A stretch of 64,000 bases of DNA from Acidobacteriaceae bacterium (GTDB lineage: Bacteria > Acidobacteriota > Terriglobia > Terriglobales > Acidobacteriaceae). The position numbers and the translations under genes are program-made. Below, piece by piece: positions 17,176-28,404 of the stretch. A model generated the notes under the pieces. The model did no database searches, was not told the DNA's origin, and saw only the letters and a program-made list of their open reading frames with translations. The stretch's first letter is position 1, and each line of letters starts with the position of its first letter. Location: NCBI GenBank assembly GCA_003134815.1, contig PLCO01000017.1, forward strand, positions 29,269 to 93,268, given 5' to 3'.

Positions 17176-18237
17176 CTAATTCAAAAACATCGTCCGATAC
17201 AGCGTGTCGCGCTGGACTGGTTTGAAGCCGGCGTCGCGGATGATGCGGCGCAGCTCTTCTTCCGTGGTGCAGTTCGACGTGCCTGCCGCGCGAACGACAT
17301 TTTCTTCGAGCATCACCGAGCCTACGTCGTTGCCGCCGAAGTGGAGGCCGAGCTCGAGCACCTTCAACCCCTGCGTGACCCAACTGGCCTGCACATTCTC
17401 AATGTTGTCGAGATAAAGGCGCGCGATGGCGAGAACCTTGAGGTATTCGACGGACGTTGCTTCGTCCCAGCCGCGGCCGCCGAGCGCGGTGTTCCCGGGC
17501 TGAAAGCTCCAGGGGATAAAGGCCGTGAATCCGCCAGTCTCTTCCTGCAGGCGGCGGACCGTTTCGAAATGATTAACGCGCTGATCGAAACTCTCGCCGA
17601 CGCCGAACATCATGGTCGCTGTGGTGCGCATGCCTAATTGATGTGCGGTGCGGTGCACGCTGACCCAGTCTTCGGTGTCGCATTTGAGGCGCGCGATGCG
17701 ATGGCGGACTTCGTCGTCGAGAATTTCAGCGCCGCCGCCGGGAATGGAATCAAGGCCGGCATCGCGCAAGCGAGCGATGGTGGTGCGCAGGTCGAGGTTG
17801 GAGTACTCGGCGATGGCAAGGACTTCAGAGGCCGACAGGCAATGCAGCCAGATTTGTGGGAACCGCTCTTTGATGCCGCGGAAGAGCCGCTCAAACCAGT
17901 CGATCTTGAGATCGGGATGAATGCCGCCCTGCATCAGCACGCCGGTACCGCCCATCTCCAGAGTCTCGGCGATTTTTGCGCAGATGGTTTCGAAGTCGAG
18001 GATGTAGCCGTCGCTCGAGTTGGGGTGGGGCTTGCCGTTGATGGGCAGCGGACGGTAGAAGGCGCAGAAGGTGCAGTACTCGGTGCAGTAGTTGGTGTAG
18101 TTGATGTTGCGATCGATGATGTAGGTGACCACGCCCTCGGGATGCAGGCGGCGGCGTACGGCATCGGCCTCGAACCCCAGCCCGATCAGGTCTGGCGATT
18201 CAAAGTAATCGAGTGCCTGCTGGTGCGAGATCGGCAT
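17176..18237 (-). CDS. mqnC: Cyclic dehypoxanthinyl futalosine synthase (radical SAM, menaquinone futalosine pathway)
   Basis: DRNINYTNYCTEYCTFCAFYR (CxxxCxxC), VLMQGGIHPDLKIDWFE, IPGGGAEIL, SWVTQGLKVLELGLHFGGNDVGSVMLEENVV. Confidence 0.93.
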   Translation of the reverse strand: MPISHQQALDYFESPDLIGLGFEADAVRRRLHPEGVVTYIIDRNINYTNYCTEYCTFCAFYRPLPINGKPHPNSSDGYILDFETICAKIAETLEMGGTGVLMQGGIHPDLKIDWFERLFRGIKERFPQIWLHCLSASEVLAIAEYSNLDLRTTIARLRDAGLDSIPGGGAEILDDEVRHRIARLKCDTEDWVSVHRTAHQLGMRTTATMMFGVGESFDQRVNHFETVRRLQEETGGFTAFIPWSFQPGNTALGGRGWDEATSVEYLKVLAIARLYLDNIENVQASWVTQGLKVLELGLHFGGNDVGSVMLEENVVRAAGTSNCTTEEELRRIIRDAGFKPVQRDTLYRTMFLN

Positions 18238-18319
18238 GGCTTGATTCTAGCAATTCAGTTGCGTCAGCTGCGCGGCACATCATCGAATGCGGGCGCTTTC
18301 TTACGGCAGCCCAACAGGT

Positions 18320-18823
18320 CTATTTCCAGACGAAGGTGGCCTTGTCTTTGTCCTTGCGGGCTTTCGAAACGGGAAAGACCTGGCCGTGCATGACGACGAA
18401 GACGCCGGGCGAGAGCAATCGCGCGGCAAGCAGGCTCTCGGTAAGGTTTTGCAGCCCGTCGCTGCCTTCAAAGCCGAGGGGCGTCATGGCTCCGGTCAGG
18501 ATAATGGGCACCTTGAGACCGGGAAAGGCCGACTCGAGAAACAGGCCGGTTTCGACCATAGTGTCGGTGCCGTGAGAGATCACGATCGGAGCGTTTTCTT
18601 TGATAAGCTCGCCGACGCGGTCGCGGACCTCGATGCGATCGGCGTCGGTCATCTCCAGCGAGTCCTTGTTCATCACGTGGATTGTTTGGATATCGGTGTC
18701 CGGCAGTCGCAGCGCGCGCAGATAACGGTCCAGCTTGGCGGCGCGATTCTCAACGACACCGCTTTGCTCGGAGTAGACCTTCTCGATGGTTCCGCCGGTC
18801 GAGAGCAAATAAATGCGCTGCAT
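18320..18823 (-). CDS. Short asparaginase-domain protein
   Basis: IYLLSTGGTIEKVY, ISHGTDTMVETGLFL, IILTGAMTP; only the N-terminal asparaginase domain is present (167 aa). Confidence 0.85.
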   Translation of the reverse strand: MQRIYLLSTGGTIEKVYSEQSGVVENRAAKLDRYLRALRLPDTDIQTIHVMNKDSLEMTDADRIEVRDRVGELIKENAPIVISHGTDTMVETGLFLESAFPGLKVPIILTGAMTPLGFEGSDGLQNLTESLLAARLLSPGVFVVMHGQVFPVSKARKDKDKATFVWK

Positions 18824-18835
18824 CGCTCAGCCCCT

Positions 18836-18945
18836 AGCAAAATCAACCACGCGCCTCAGCAAAATCAACCACGCGTCTCAGCAAAATCAACCACGCGCCT
18901 TAGCAAAATCAACCACGCGCCTCAGCAAAATCAACCCTACGCGCT
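18836..18945. repeat. 22-bp tandem repeat, 5 contiguous units (AGCAAAATCAACCACGCGCCTC)
   Basis: Units begin at 18836, 18858, 18880, 18902 and 18924; the last is degenerate and overlaps the galE stop. Confidence 0.95.
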
Positions 18946-19986
18946 ATAGTGCTTCTGGTGCCAGATCCACGCGGTGCGGACGATGTCGTCAAGCGAGGTG
19001 TAGCGCGGTTTCCAGCCGAGTTCGCGGATGGCTTTTTCAGAGCTTGCCACCAGGACAGCCATATCGCCGGGACGGCGGGGATGAATCTCGGCCGGGATTG
19101 GATGGCCGGTTACGCGGCGCGCCGATTCGATGACGTCCCGCACGCTGAAGCCCTGACCGTTACCAAGGTTATAGATGAGAGGCGCCTGATTTTCGGGCTT
19201 CGCGGCCTTCTCTGACTGCGCGTCATTTCCGGGGCGCGCATTGAGGGCATCGAGCGCAAGAAGGTGCGCATCGGCCAGGTCGGTGACGTGGATGTAATCG
19301 CGGATGCAGGTACCGTCGGGCGTTGGATAGTCGTCACCATAGATGCGAATGGCCGCGCGGCGACCGAGCGCGACATCGAGAACCAGCGGGATCAGGTGGG
19401 ATTCCGGCTCGTGCGCTTCGCCGCGGGTGATGCCGGCCGAGCCTTCGTGCGCGCCGGCCACATTGAAGTAGCGCAGCGCGGCGTAACGCAGGCCGTGGAT
19501 GCGATTGAACCAGGCCAGCATCTGCTCCACCAGGAGCTTGGACTCGCCGTAGGGATTGGTCGGCGCGAGGCGCGCATCTTCCTGAATCGGAACGGATTCC
19601 GGCTCGCCGTAGACGGCAGCGGTGGAGGAAAAGACCAGCCGTTTTGGCCCTGCAGCCAGCATGGCCTCGAGCAGCGAGAGCGTGGAAGCGGTGTTGTTGC
19701 GGAAGAAAATCTCCGGCCGCACCATCGACTCGCCAGCCTCAATGAGCGCGGCAAAGTGGAGGACGGCGTCGAAAGGCTGGCCTTGTTTGCGGGCGTTTTC
19801 AAAGATGGATTCAAGAGCCGGCCGGTCGGCCAACTCACCCTCGATGAATTCGATCCCCGCAGGCAGTGATTCGCGCCGGCTATGACTCAAATTGTCAAAA
19901 ACGACCGCCGTATGGCCCATTTCGGCAAAAAGGCCCGCTACAGTTCCACCGATGTACCCCGCCCCGCCCGTCACAAAAATCTTCAC
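18937..19986 (-). CDS. galE: UDP-glucose 4-epimerase
   Basis: MKIFVTGGAGYIGGTVAGLFAEMGHTAVVFDNLSH, YGESKLLVE, TPDGTCIRDYIHVTDLADAH. Confidence 0.96.
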   Translation of the reverse strand: MKIFVTGGAGYIGGTVAGLFAEMGHTAVVFDNLSHSRRESLPAGIEFIEGELADRPALESIFENARKQGQPFDAVLHFAALIEAGESMVRPEIFFRNNTASTLSLLEAMLAAGPKRLVFSSTAAVYGEPESVPIQEDARLAPTNPYGESKLLVEQMLAWFNRIHGLRYAALRYFNVAGAHEGSAGITRGEAHEPESHLIPLVLDVALGRRAAIRIYGDDYPTPDGTCIRDYIHVTDLADAHLLALDALNARPGNDAQSEKAAKPENQAPLIYNLGNGQGFSVRDVIESARRVTGHPIPAEIHPRRPGDMAVLVASSEKAIRELGWKPRYTSLDDIVRTAWIWHQKHYSA

Positions 19987-20412
19987 AAAAAAACTACCCT
20001 CGCTCGTCCAGAATGGGTTACTTTGAGTCTATAAGAATAGTCTCGGACTGTGCGGCCAGTCGAGCCGCCCGGCCAGTGACTTCCGCGTGGGCTGGTTGGC
20101 CATGCCGGGAGATCGAACAAAGCGTTCCGGGAACTGAAATAGTCGGGTTGCTGTTACCTTCCCGATTCGGTAATCCCGCAGCGCACTTCCTGTCGCGAGA
20201 CCTGCGACCGATTCCCTGTAAGTGCCTTGGATGATCAAGGAAAGGACTGAAGTGCCCGAAGGGCAGTAGCCGCGGGTTGGGAAAGGGTGTTTATGCGGAT
20301 TCCCCCGTGTCCTTGGTACCATTGACTACACAGTTTGGGTGATCTGCGAGTAACCTGGTGCTTCGTATAATAGTAATGGTCACTTTCAAATTCTCCCTCA
20401 TGGAATCTGGAT

Positions 20413-20464
20413 TTGAAAGCGATGAAAGAACTAGGCGCTTGAAAGCGATAAAAGAGCTGGACGC
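20413..20464. repeat. 26-bp direct tandem duplication (TTGAAAGCGATrAAAGArCTrGrCGC)
   Basis: Two adjacent copies, 4 mismatches. Confidence 0.75.
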
Positions 20465-20722
20465 AGCCATCGGGATTGTATGGAAGCAGATGCGGCTGCG
20501 CTGGACATCGTTTTGAGCTGCCGGCATGATCGGCTCTTGCACTCGTGACCGGCTGGTAGAAGCAGTTTCTGTTCGATTGGGCTCAGTTTGTGCTCGACGG
20601 AATGTGGTAAGAGACGTAAAGGGGCGCAACAAGCCCTTGGCTTGAAGGTTTCGTTTCACGATTTTGCCATTTTTCCCGAATTGGCCTCCGCAGAGCGGCG
20701 GCCGTAAGAGAGGTTCTGAAAC

Positions 20723-21766
20723 ATGCCGGCATCGTATACCCCTGGACAGAGCACATTTGGCCTGTTGCCCGAGCCCGAGTTCCGCCCGCTACCCTTCCTC
20801 ATGAGTGGCGGCATCAACGTGTTGATCGCCGTGACAGCCATCATGATCGGAATGACGGCGAAGCATGTTCTGGAACAGCACTATGAGATGACGGAACTCA
20901 TCGTTCCCAGCACGCCTCCGCCGCCGGCGATCAAGATCAGGCAGCCTCCGCCGCCGGTTGTGCCTTCTCCCCCGGAGCCTCCCAAGATCGTGCTGCAACC
21001 GCGACAGATTGAGATGCCCAAGCCGCTGCCCGCGCCAAAGCCCGTGCAGATGGAAGCCCGCGTAAACCTGCCGGCCGTTCAGCCGAAGCCGCAGACGGTG
21101 ATTCTGGCGCCGCAGCCCAAAGCGGCTCTCAGGGCGGCAATGCCGGCACAAGACAACACGCTGAAACCGTCGACAGCGCCCGTACATCTGGGCGATACCT
21201 TCGGAGCAACGCCGAATCCCAATTCGACACGTCCAGCCACGGTTGCCGCCATCGGGAATCCTAATGGCGGCATGAATGGCCCGGCCGTTGCTCCGCATGG
21301 AGTGGTCGGTTCTACTGGAATTGGCAACGGCCTCAAATCCGGCTCGAGCGCCGGCACGCCAGGCAAAGTGGCCTCGGCCGGCATTCCAGGCGCCACCGGC
21401 ACGGGACCGTCGTCCAATTACGGCAAGGTCGCCACGGCAGGAATTCCGGGTATTACCCAGATCGCTGCTGCGCCGAAGATGAACACGGCGGTGGTGCACT
21501 CGACGGCGGTCGAAGTTCTTTCCAAGCCGCCGGTGCGTTACACGAACGAAGCGCGGCAGATGCACGTCGAAGGAGATGTGGTGCTGAGCGTGACGTTCCT
21601 GGCCAACGGTCAGGTGGTGGTGCACAGCGTGCTTCAGGGACTCGGTCACGGGCTTGACGAGGAAGCCAAACGCGTGGCGGAGCAGATTCGCTTTCGTCCC
21701 GCGACCAACAATGGCCAGCCCGTGGACGTAACGACGAAGATTACCATTACGTTCCAGTTGGCGTAG
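20723..21766 (+). CDS. TonB-family energy transducer
   Basis: Pro-rich spacer, C-terminal PPVRYTNEARQMHVEGDVVLSVTFLANGQVVVHSVLQGLGHGLDEEAKRVAEQIRFRPA. Confidence 0.88.
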   Translation: MPASYTPGQSTFGLLPEPEFRPLPFLMSGGINVLIAVTAIMIGMTAKHVLEQHYEMTELIVPSTPPPPAIKIRQPPPPVVPSPPEPPKIVLQPRQIEMPKPLPAPKPVQMEARVNLPAVQPKPQTVILAPQPKAALRAAMPAQDNTLKPSTAPVHLGDTFGATPNPNSTRPATVAAIGNPNGGMNGPAVAPHGVVGSTGIGNGLKSGSSAGTPGKVASAGIPGATGTGPSSNYGKVATAGIPGITQIAAAPKMNTAVVHSTAVEVLSKPPVRYTNEARQMHVEGDVVLSVTFLANGQVVVHSVLQGLGHGLDEEAKRVAEQIRFRPATNNGQPVDVTTKITITFQLA

Positions 21767-21891
21767 AAACGCGACCCAATTGGCGTAGCATCACGATGGT
21801 AAGCACAAAAATGGCCCAACAGCCGGCAGCCGTGTATGGAATGGCGCGCAGGGCCGCAACAGAGCCCTAAAAAGTTCAACAGGAGTCACAC

Positions 21892-23826
21892 ATGATGTTT
21901 CGGAAGATCCCCCTAACCTTCCTGATTCTGACCGTCGGAGTTGCGTGCGCATACGCAAAAAAAGAACCGAAATACGAACAGGCCCGCCAGCTCACCGCCG
22001 AACAGGCTGCATTGGTACAAAGAGCCGTCGCGCAGGAAAAGGTGCTCATCAAGAACATCCAGCTGCGCACGCCGCTGGTGGAAACCTACATTCAGGACAC
22101 ACGGCCCGACGTGAAGCTCTACGAAGTTCCCACAGACGACCAGTACATGCTCAGCCGTGTGGACTTCAGCAAGGGGTTCTTCGACAAGGCATACCAGCCC
22201 AAGGATGAGGCCAAGCACGGATTCTTCAAAGGCTCGTTTGCGGCCATGACGGGACTGAGCAAGGCTCTGGGCCTGGAAAAGTTTACCTACAATCCCAACG
22301 GATTTATGCAGATGATGTTCATCGATCCGTCGGGATTCGATCAGCAGCATTATGTCTTCAGCTTCGTCCGCCGCGAATTTGTGGGCACCGTCCGCACCTG
22401 GGTCTACGACATGCATCCCAGGGCCGACGTCAAGGGCATTGGCCGGTTCTACGGGCGCATCTGGATCGAGGATGAAGGCGCTAACGTGGTCCGATTCAAT
22501 GGCACCTACACCGGGCCGACCTCGGAAGATGCTTCAAAATATTACTTCCACTTCGACAGTTGGCGCATGAACGTGCAGCCCGGGATCTGGCTGCCCGCGG
22601 CCGTTTACGTTGAGGAGACGCAGCGCACCGAGGCCAGCAAGGTTGTGGGCCTGAAGGCGCAGACGCACTTTTGGGGCTACTCGCTGACGCTGCCCACGCG
22701 CGAGAGCGAGAACGTGAGCGTGAAGGTAGACGAAGCCGTGGACAACAGCAACGACGCGCAGGATGTGGGTCCGCTGCAGGCTTCGCGGATGTGGATTACC
22801 CAGGCCGAGAACAACGTCATCGACCGGCTGGTTGAAGCGGGCCTGGTGGCGCCGCTTGATCAGGGCGGCTATGAGAATAAGGTTCTGGACCAGATTGTGA
22901 TCAACCTGGTGGTGCCCAACAACCTGGCATTCACTGATCAGATTCACACGCGCGTGATGCTGACCGATACTGTGGAAGCGACAACCGTAGGCAACACGAT
23001 CCTGCTGAGCAAGGGGCTGATCGACAGCCTGCCCAGCGAGGAAGCGATCGCTTCGGTGATCTCGATGGAACTGGCGCACATCGCCATGGGCCACCACATT
23101 GACACCCGCTACGCATTCAACGACCGGCTGCTCTTTCCTGACACCTCGACGTTCCAGAAGATCAACATGAACCACTCCGACGTGGACAACGACACCGCGG
23201 CCAAGAAGGCTCTTGAGTATCTTGAGAACTCCATGTACAAGGACCGGCTGGCCAATGCAGGCCTTTACTACGAGCAGTTGGCGGATCGTTCAAAGCAGTT
23301 GAAGGCGCTGAATACGCCCATGCTCGGCGACTCGCTGCTGAAGGGCGATGGCACGCCGTGGATGGCCGCGGTGGAGCACATGGCGCCCAAGCTGAACTGG
23401 GACGACTTGTCGCAGACCCCAGCGCTGCCGCTGGGAAGCTGGCTCAAGACCGATCCCTGGGACGACACTGTGCACATGTTGAGCGCCAAGCGCTATGCGC
23501 CCATGAACGCTCGCGACAAGATGCCGTTCGAAGTGACACCGATCTTTTACAAGCTGCAGCATTACGAGGAGGCCAGCGTAGAGCCGCCCGCGGCCGTGCC
23601 GGTGGTTGCGGCGCCCGCTGCTCAGCCTGCTAATGACCAGCCGGCCGCAGCGCCCGACAATGCGCCCGCTCCGCCCACTCAACCGTCAAGCAGCGCTGCC
23701 CCAGGCAGCGCGGGCCCGAGCGGCTCTATCCCGGTCAGCGCTGCCCCGACGCCGGACCAGCAGACCGCAGCCGGTGGCACGCCCCCGCCGCAGCAACCAG
23801 CAGCAGCACAAAATCCGCAGCCATAA
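21892..23826 (+). CDS. Secreted M48-like peptidase-domain protein
   Basis: N-terminal signal; TVEATTVGNTILLSKGLIDSLPSEEAIASVISMELAHIAMGHH; Ala/Pro-rich tail. Confidence 0.7.
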   Translation: MMFRKIPLTFLILTVGVACAYAKKEPKYEQARQLTAEQAALVQRAVAQEKVLIKNIQLRTPLVETYIQDTRPDVKLYEVPTDDQYMLSRVDFSKGFFDKAYQPKDEAKHGFFKGSFAAMTGLSKALGLEKFTYNPNGFMQMMFIDPSGFDQQHYVFSFVRREFVGTVRTWVYDMHPRADVKGIGRFYGRIWIEDEGANVVRFNGTYTGPTSEDASKYYFHFDSWRMNVQPGIWLPAAVYVEETQRTEASKVVGLKAQTHFWGYSLTLPTRESENVSVKVDEAVDNSNDAQDVGPLQASRMWITQAENNVIDRLVEAGLVAPLDQGGYENKVLDQIVINLVVPNNLAFTDQIHTRVMLTDTVEATTVGNTILLSKGLIDSLPSEEAIASVISMELAHIAMGHHIDTRYAFNDRLLFPDTSTFQKINMNHSDVDNDTAAKKALEYLENSMYKDRLANAGLYYEQLADRSKQLKALNTPMLGDSLLKGDGTPWMAAVEHMAPKLNWDDLSQTPALPLGSWLKTDPWDDTVHMLSAKRYAPMNARDKMPFEVTPIFYKLQHYEEASVEPPAAVPVVAAPAAQPANDQPAAAPDNAPAPPTQPSSSAAPGSAGPSGSIPVSAAPTPDQQTAAGGTPPPQQPAAAQNPQP

Positions 23827-23945
23827 GATAGAATGAGTGCCGCCGAGACCGGATAGTATGCATCATACGAAATGAGGGCGTCCAATCCGGTCCTTAGCGT
23901 GAGTCTTCCCGCCGTAGCCTGGCGAGACAGATTCACGGAAAGTGG

Positions 23946-24518
23946 ATGCTAATCAAGCTCATGAATCGATCGATCCTGGCATTCTTTTGCTTCGCGGCTT
24001 TCTTCCCGCTTGTTTCAGTCCGCGCTCAGGTTGTGCCTGCGGCTACTTCAGGGAGCTTTCACCTTTCCGCCGGCGCGCTCGGCTCGCTCGCCCAACCCGA
24101 TTACGCCGGCGAGGGCATCGCGCAGACCAGTACCAACCGCTTATACGGCGTCGGCGCATATGTGGATGCACGCTTCAGTCGCTGGGTGCAGGTGGAGGCT
24201 GAAGGCCGATGGTTGCGCTTTAACACGGCCTATAATCCGCCCAACAGCGAGAACACCTACCTGATTGGCCCGCGCATTCCCATTGGCACCTTCCACCGCG
24301 TAACTCCTTATGGCAAGTTCCTGGTAGGCCTGGGCAACGGCGGCTTTCTCAGCGGCAGCACATTCGTACTCGCCTACGGCGGCGGCGTGGACTTGAGGCT
24401 CACCCGCCGCTTCACGCTGCGAGCAGTCGACTTCGAGTATCAGCAGTGGCGCGTCAATTCTGCCGTTACACTCCAGCCCTACGGCGGCAGCGTGGGCATC
24501 AGCTACAGAATCTTCTAA
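23946..24518 (+). CDS. Outer-membrane beta-barrel protein
   Basis: Signal peptide; alternating aromatic pattern; terminal YGGSVGISYRIF. Confidence 0.7.
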   Translation: MLIKLMNRSILAFFCFAAFFPLVSVRAQVVPAATSGSFHLSAGALGSLAQPDYAGEGIAQTSTNRLYGVGAYVDARFSRWVQVEAEGRWLRFNTAYNPPNSENTYLIGPRIPIGTFHRVTPYGKFLVGLGNGGFLSGSTFVLAYGGGVDLRLTRRFTLRAVDFEYQQWRVNSAVTLQPYGGSVGISYRIF

Positions 24519-24551
24519 CGCGGATCTCTTGCCCTATGGCCTCACCCCGCC

Positions 24552-26030
24552 TTATGGATAAACATTGAGCGGCGTTGCCTTCGCAGTGGGCATGGGCACA
24601 TGCAGAATTCCGGCCACGGTGGGCGCGATCTGCCGCATGTCTACCAAACCTAAATCGCGATGGCGCGCGATTCCGGCTCCCACGGCAAAAAACGACGACC
24701 GCATCTCGGGATACTCGGGCGAAAATCCGTGCGAGCCGCGATTGCCGGGAATCGGAGTGACAAGGCTGCCGCTGAGTCCGTTTGCGGTATAGTAGCCGGG
24801 TTTCAGAACCACCAGAAAAGCAGCATCTGGATAAGCCCCGCGCTTTTTCATCGCGTCGCGATCCAGAATCTCCGCGATTCCGTTGTCAGGGTTCGCGGCC
24901 AGGCCGTCGAGCATCCCCTTCACCTGCTGCTCGGTTGCGTGGTCGTTGGGATCGTGCAGCATGATCGCCGCCATTCCGCCGGCCATCCACGGTTGAGCTT
25001 TCCATGAGCTGACAACGGGAGACTTCGTCGCCGGATCCATCCCGCCTTGAATGAATCCTGCTTGCAGAAATGGAATGACGAGATTGACGGCGTGCGAAAT
25101 ATTCATGAAGCCGTGATCGGAGACGATGACCAGAACTGCGGAGGGATTGCCGACGAACACCTGATGCGCGAGGCGAGCCACCATGCCATCGAGCGCCTCA
25201 AGGTCGGCGCAGGCCTCGGGGCTAAAGGGCCCGTGCGTATGCTGGGATTCATCGAGCGAGCTCAGGTGCAGCGTCATGAATGCTGGCTTGTACCGGCGCA
25301 GAATTTCGAGGGCATAGCGGGTCTTCATTTCGTCGCCCGCGATCGAGGTGTCGTTGCCGTTCATGTAGGGGCCGGCCGCGGGCTTCAACTGCTGCAGCAG
25401 CGAGTCCGGCCGCGCCAGCGCTGCCATCAGAAGCTGGTCATCGGGATTCGCGCTGTCTGACGGGCTCGCGCTCCGCCAATATTCGGGGATCAGGTAGTCA
25501 ACATCGGTGGCGCCCGCGCTCACGGGCCAACCGACGCTGGCCGTGCGCAGCCCGGCGCGGTGCGCAACCTGCCACAGCGTGGGAACGCGAATTTCGGCGG
25601 CGTACCAGTTCCACGCGCCCCTGAATCGCTGCTCGGGGTCAAAGACCTGATTGTTCTCAATGCCATGCTCGGCGGGCCAAACGCCGGTGATGAGCGTGGT
25701 GTGGCTCGGGTATGTGATGGTCGGCCAAATGCCCACCACGCCGTCCGCGTAAGTTCCTTTCGCGAGAAGAGTGCGCAGGTAGGGCAGCTTCATTCCGTGC
25801 GCGTCGGCCTGCGTAATGTACTCGGGCTTGAGCCCGTCGATCGAGATCATCAGAACGGGCGCGGCGTGGGCCCCGGCCGCGAAGGCGATTGCGAAGGCAA
25901 GAGCGAAGACAACATAGACAAGCGGCAAAACCAAGAAACGCCGGCCGGAGGTAATAGCGGGACGGCAAACCGAACGGCGAACAAAATTGGGGACGAAATC
26001 GCGAACGGGACGGCGAGCGGGTGCGTTCAT
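24552..26030 (-). CDS. Alkaline phosphatase / nucleotide pyrophosphatase family protein
   Basis: APVLMISIDGLKPEYI, TYPSHTTLITGVWPAEHGI, VIVSDHGFM; start set to MNAPARRP after an AGGAGCT. Confidence 0.88.
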   Translation of the reverse strand: MNAPARRPVRDFVPNFVRRSVCRPAITSGRRFLVLPLVYVVFALAFAIAFAAGAHAAPVLMISIDGLKPEYITQADAHGMKLPYLRTLLAKGTYADGVVGIWPTITYPSHTTLITGVWPAEHGIENNQVFDPEQRFRGAWNWYAAEIRVPTLWQVAHRAGLRTASVGWPVSAGATDVDYLIPEYWRSASPSDSANPDDQLLMAALARPDSLLQQLKPAAGPYMNGNDTSIAGDEMKTRYALEILRRYKPAFMTLHLSSLDESQHTHGPFSPEACADLEALDGMVARLAHQVFVGNPSAVLVIVSDHGFMNISHAVNLVIPFLQAGFIQGGMDPATKSPVVSSWKAQPWMAGGMAAIMLHDPNDHATEQQVKGMLDGLAANPDNGIAEILDRDAMKKRGAYPDAAFLVVLKPGYYTANGLSGSLVTPIPGNRGSHGFSPEYPEMRSSFFAVGAGIARHRDLGLVDMRQIAPTVAGILHVPMPTAKATPLNVYP

Positions 26031-26153
26031 GCGGAGAGCTCCTGTTTGTATTTTGATGGGAAGCGACGAAGCCGTCCGCACTCTCAAGTTAAATTCACAA
26101 GCGAGCGGCGATGAAGACTGCGGGGGAAGTATACAGGGGAGAAGCACCGACCC

Positions 26154-26187
26154 GAAAAGAAAAGGGCCGCTCCGAAGAGCAGCCCCA
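26154..26187 (-). terminator. Intrinsic terminator after ftsH (minus strand)
   Basis: Minus strand GGGGCTGCTC-TTCG-GAGCGGCCC followed by TTTTCTTTT. Confidence 0.75.
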
Positions 26188-26217
26188 CTGTGAACTAAGA
26201 ACTACGAACTGTCTTTC

Positions 26218-28146
<1,929 letters not shown>

Positions 28147-28404
28147 CAACGTCTCCTTTTTTAGGGCGAAGAGGGAACAACCGATCCGTCCCCGATGCCA
28201 GCCCTTGCCAGAGGCCACTTACTTAGACGCAACCGCGCCCAACAAAGTGGCAAAAACTGCCCAATACCCACGGAAGACACGCGTCACGCGCCGCCAGTAA
28301 AGCAGTAACCTGATTGTACTCCCAGGGCGGCGAAACATGCATACCTGGCCATGCTACGAAAGGGGCAGGACCTTCGGGGTCAACCTCGGACGTCACCTTG
28401 GCGA

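Noticed and set aside
18836-18945. Possible mini-CRISPR
   Set aside because: Units are contiguous with no spacers and no cas genes nearby; it is a tandem repeat.
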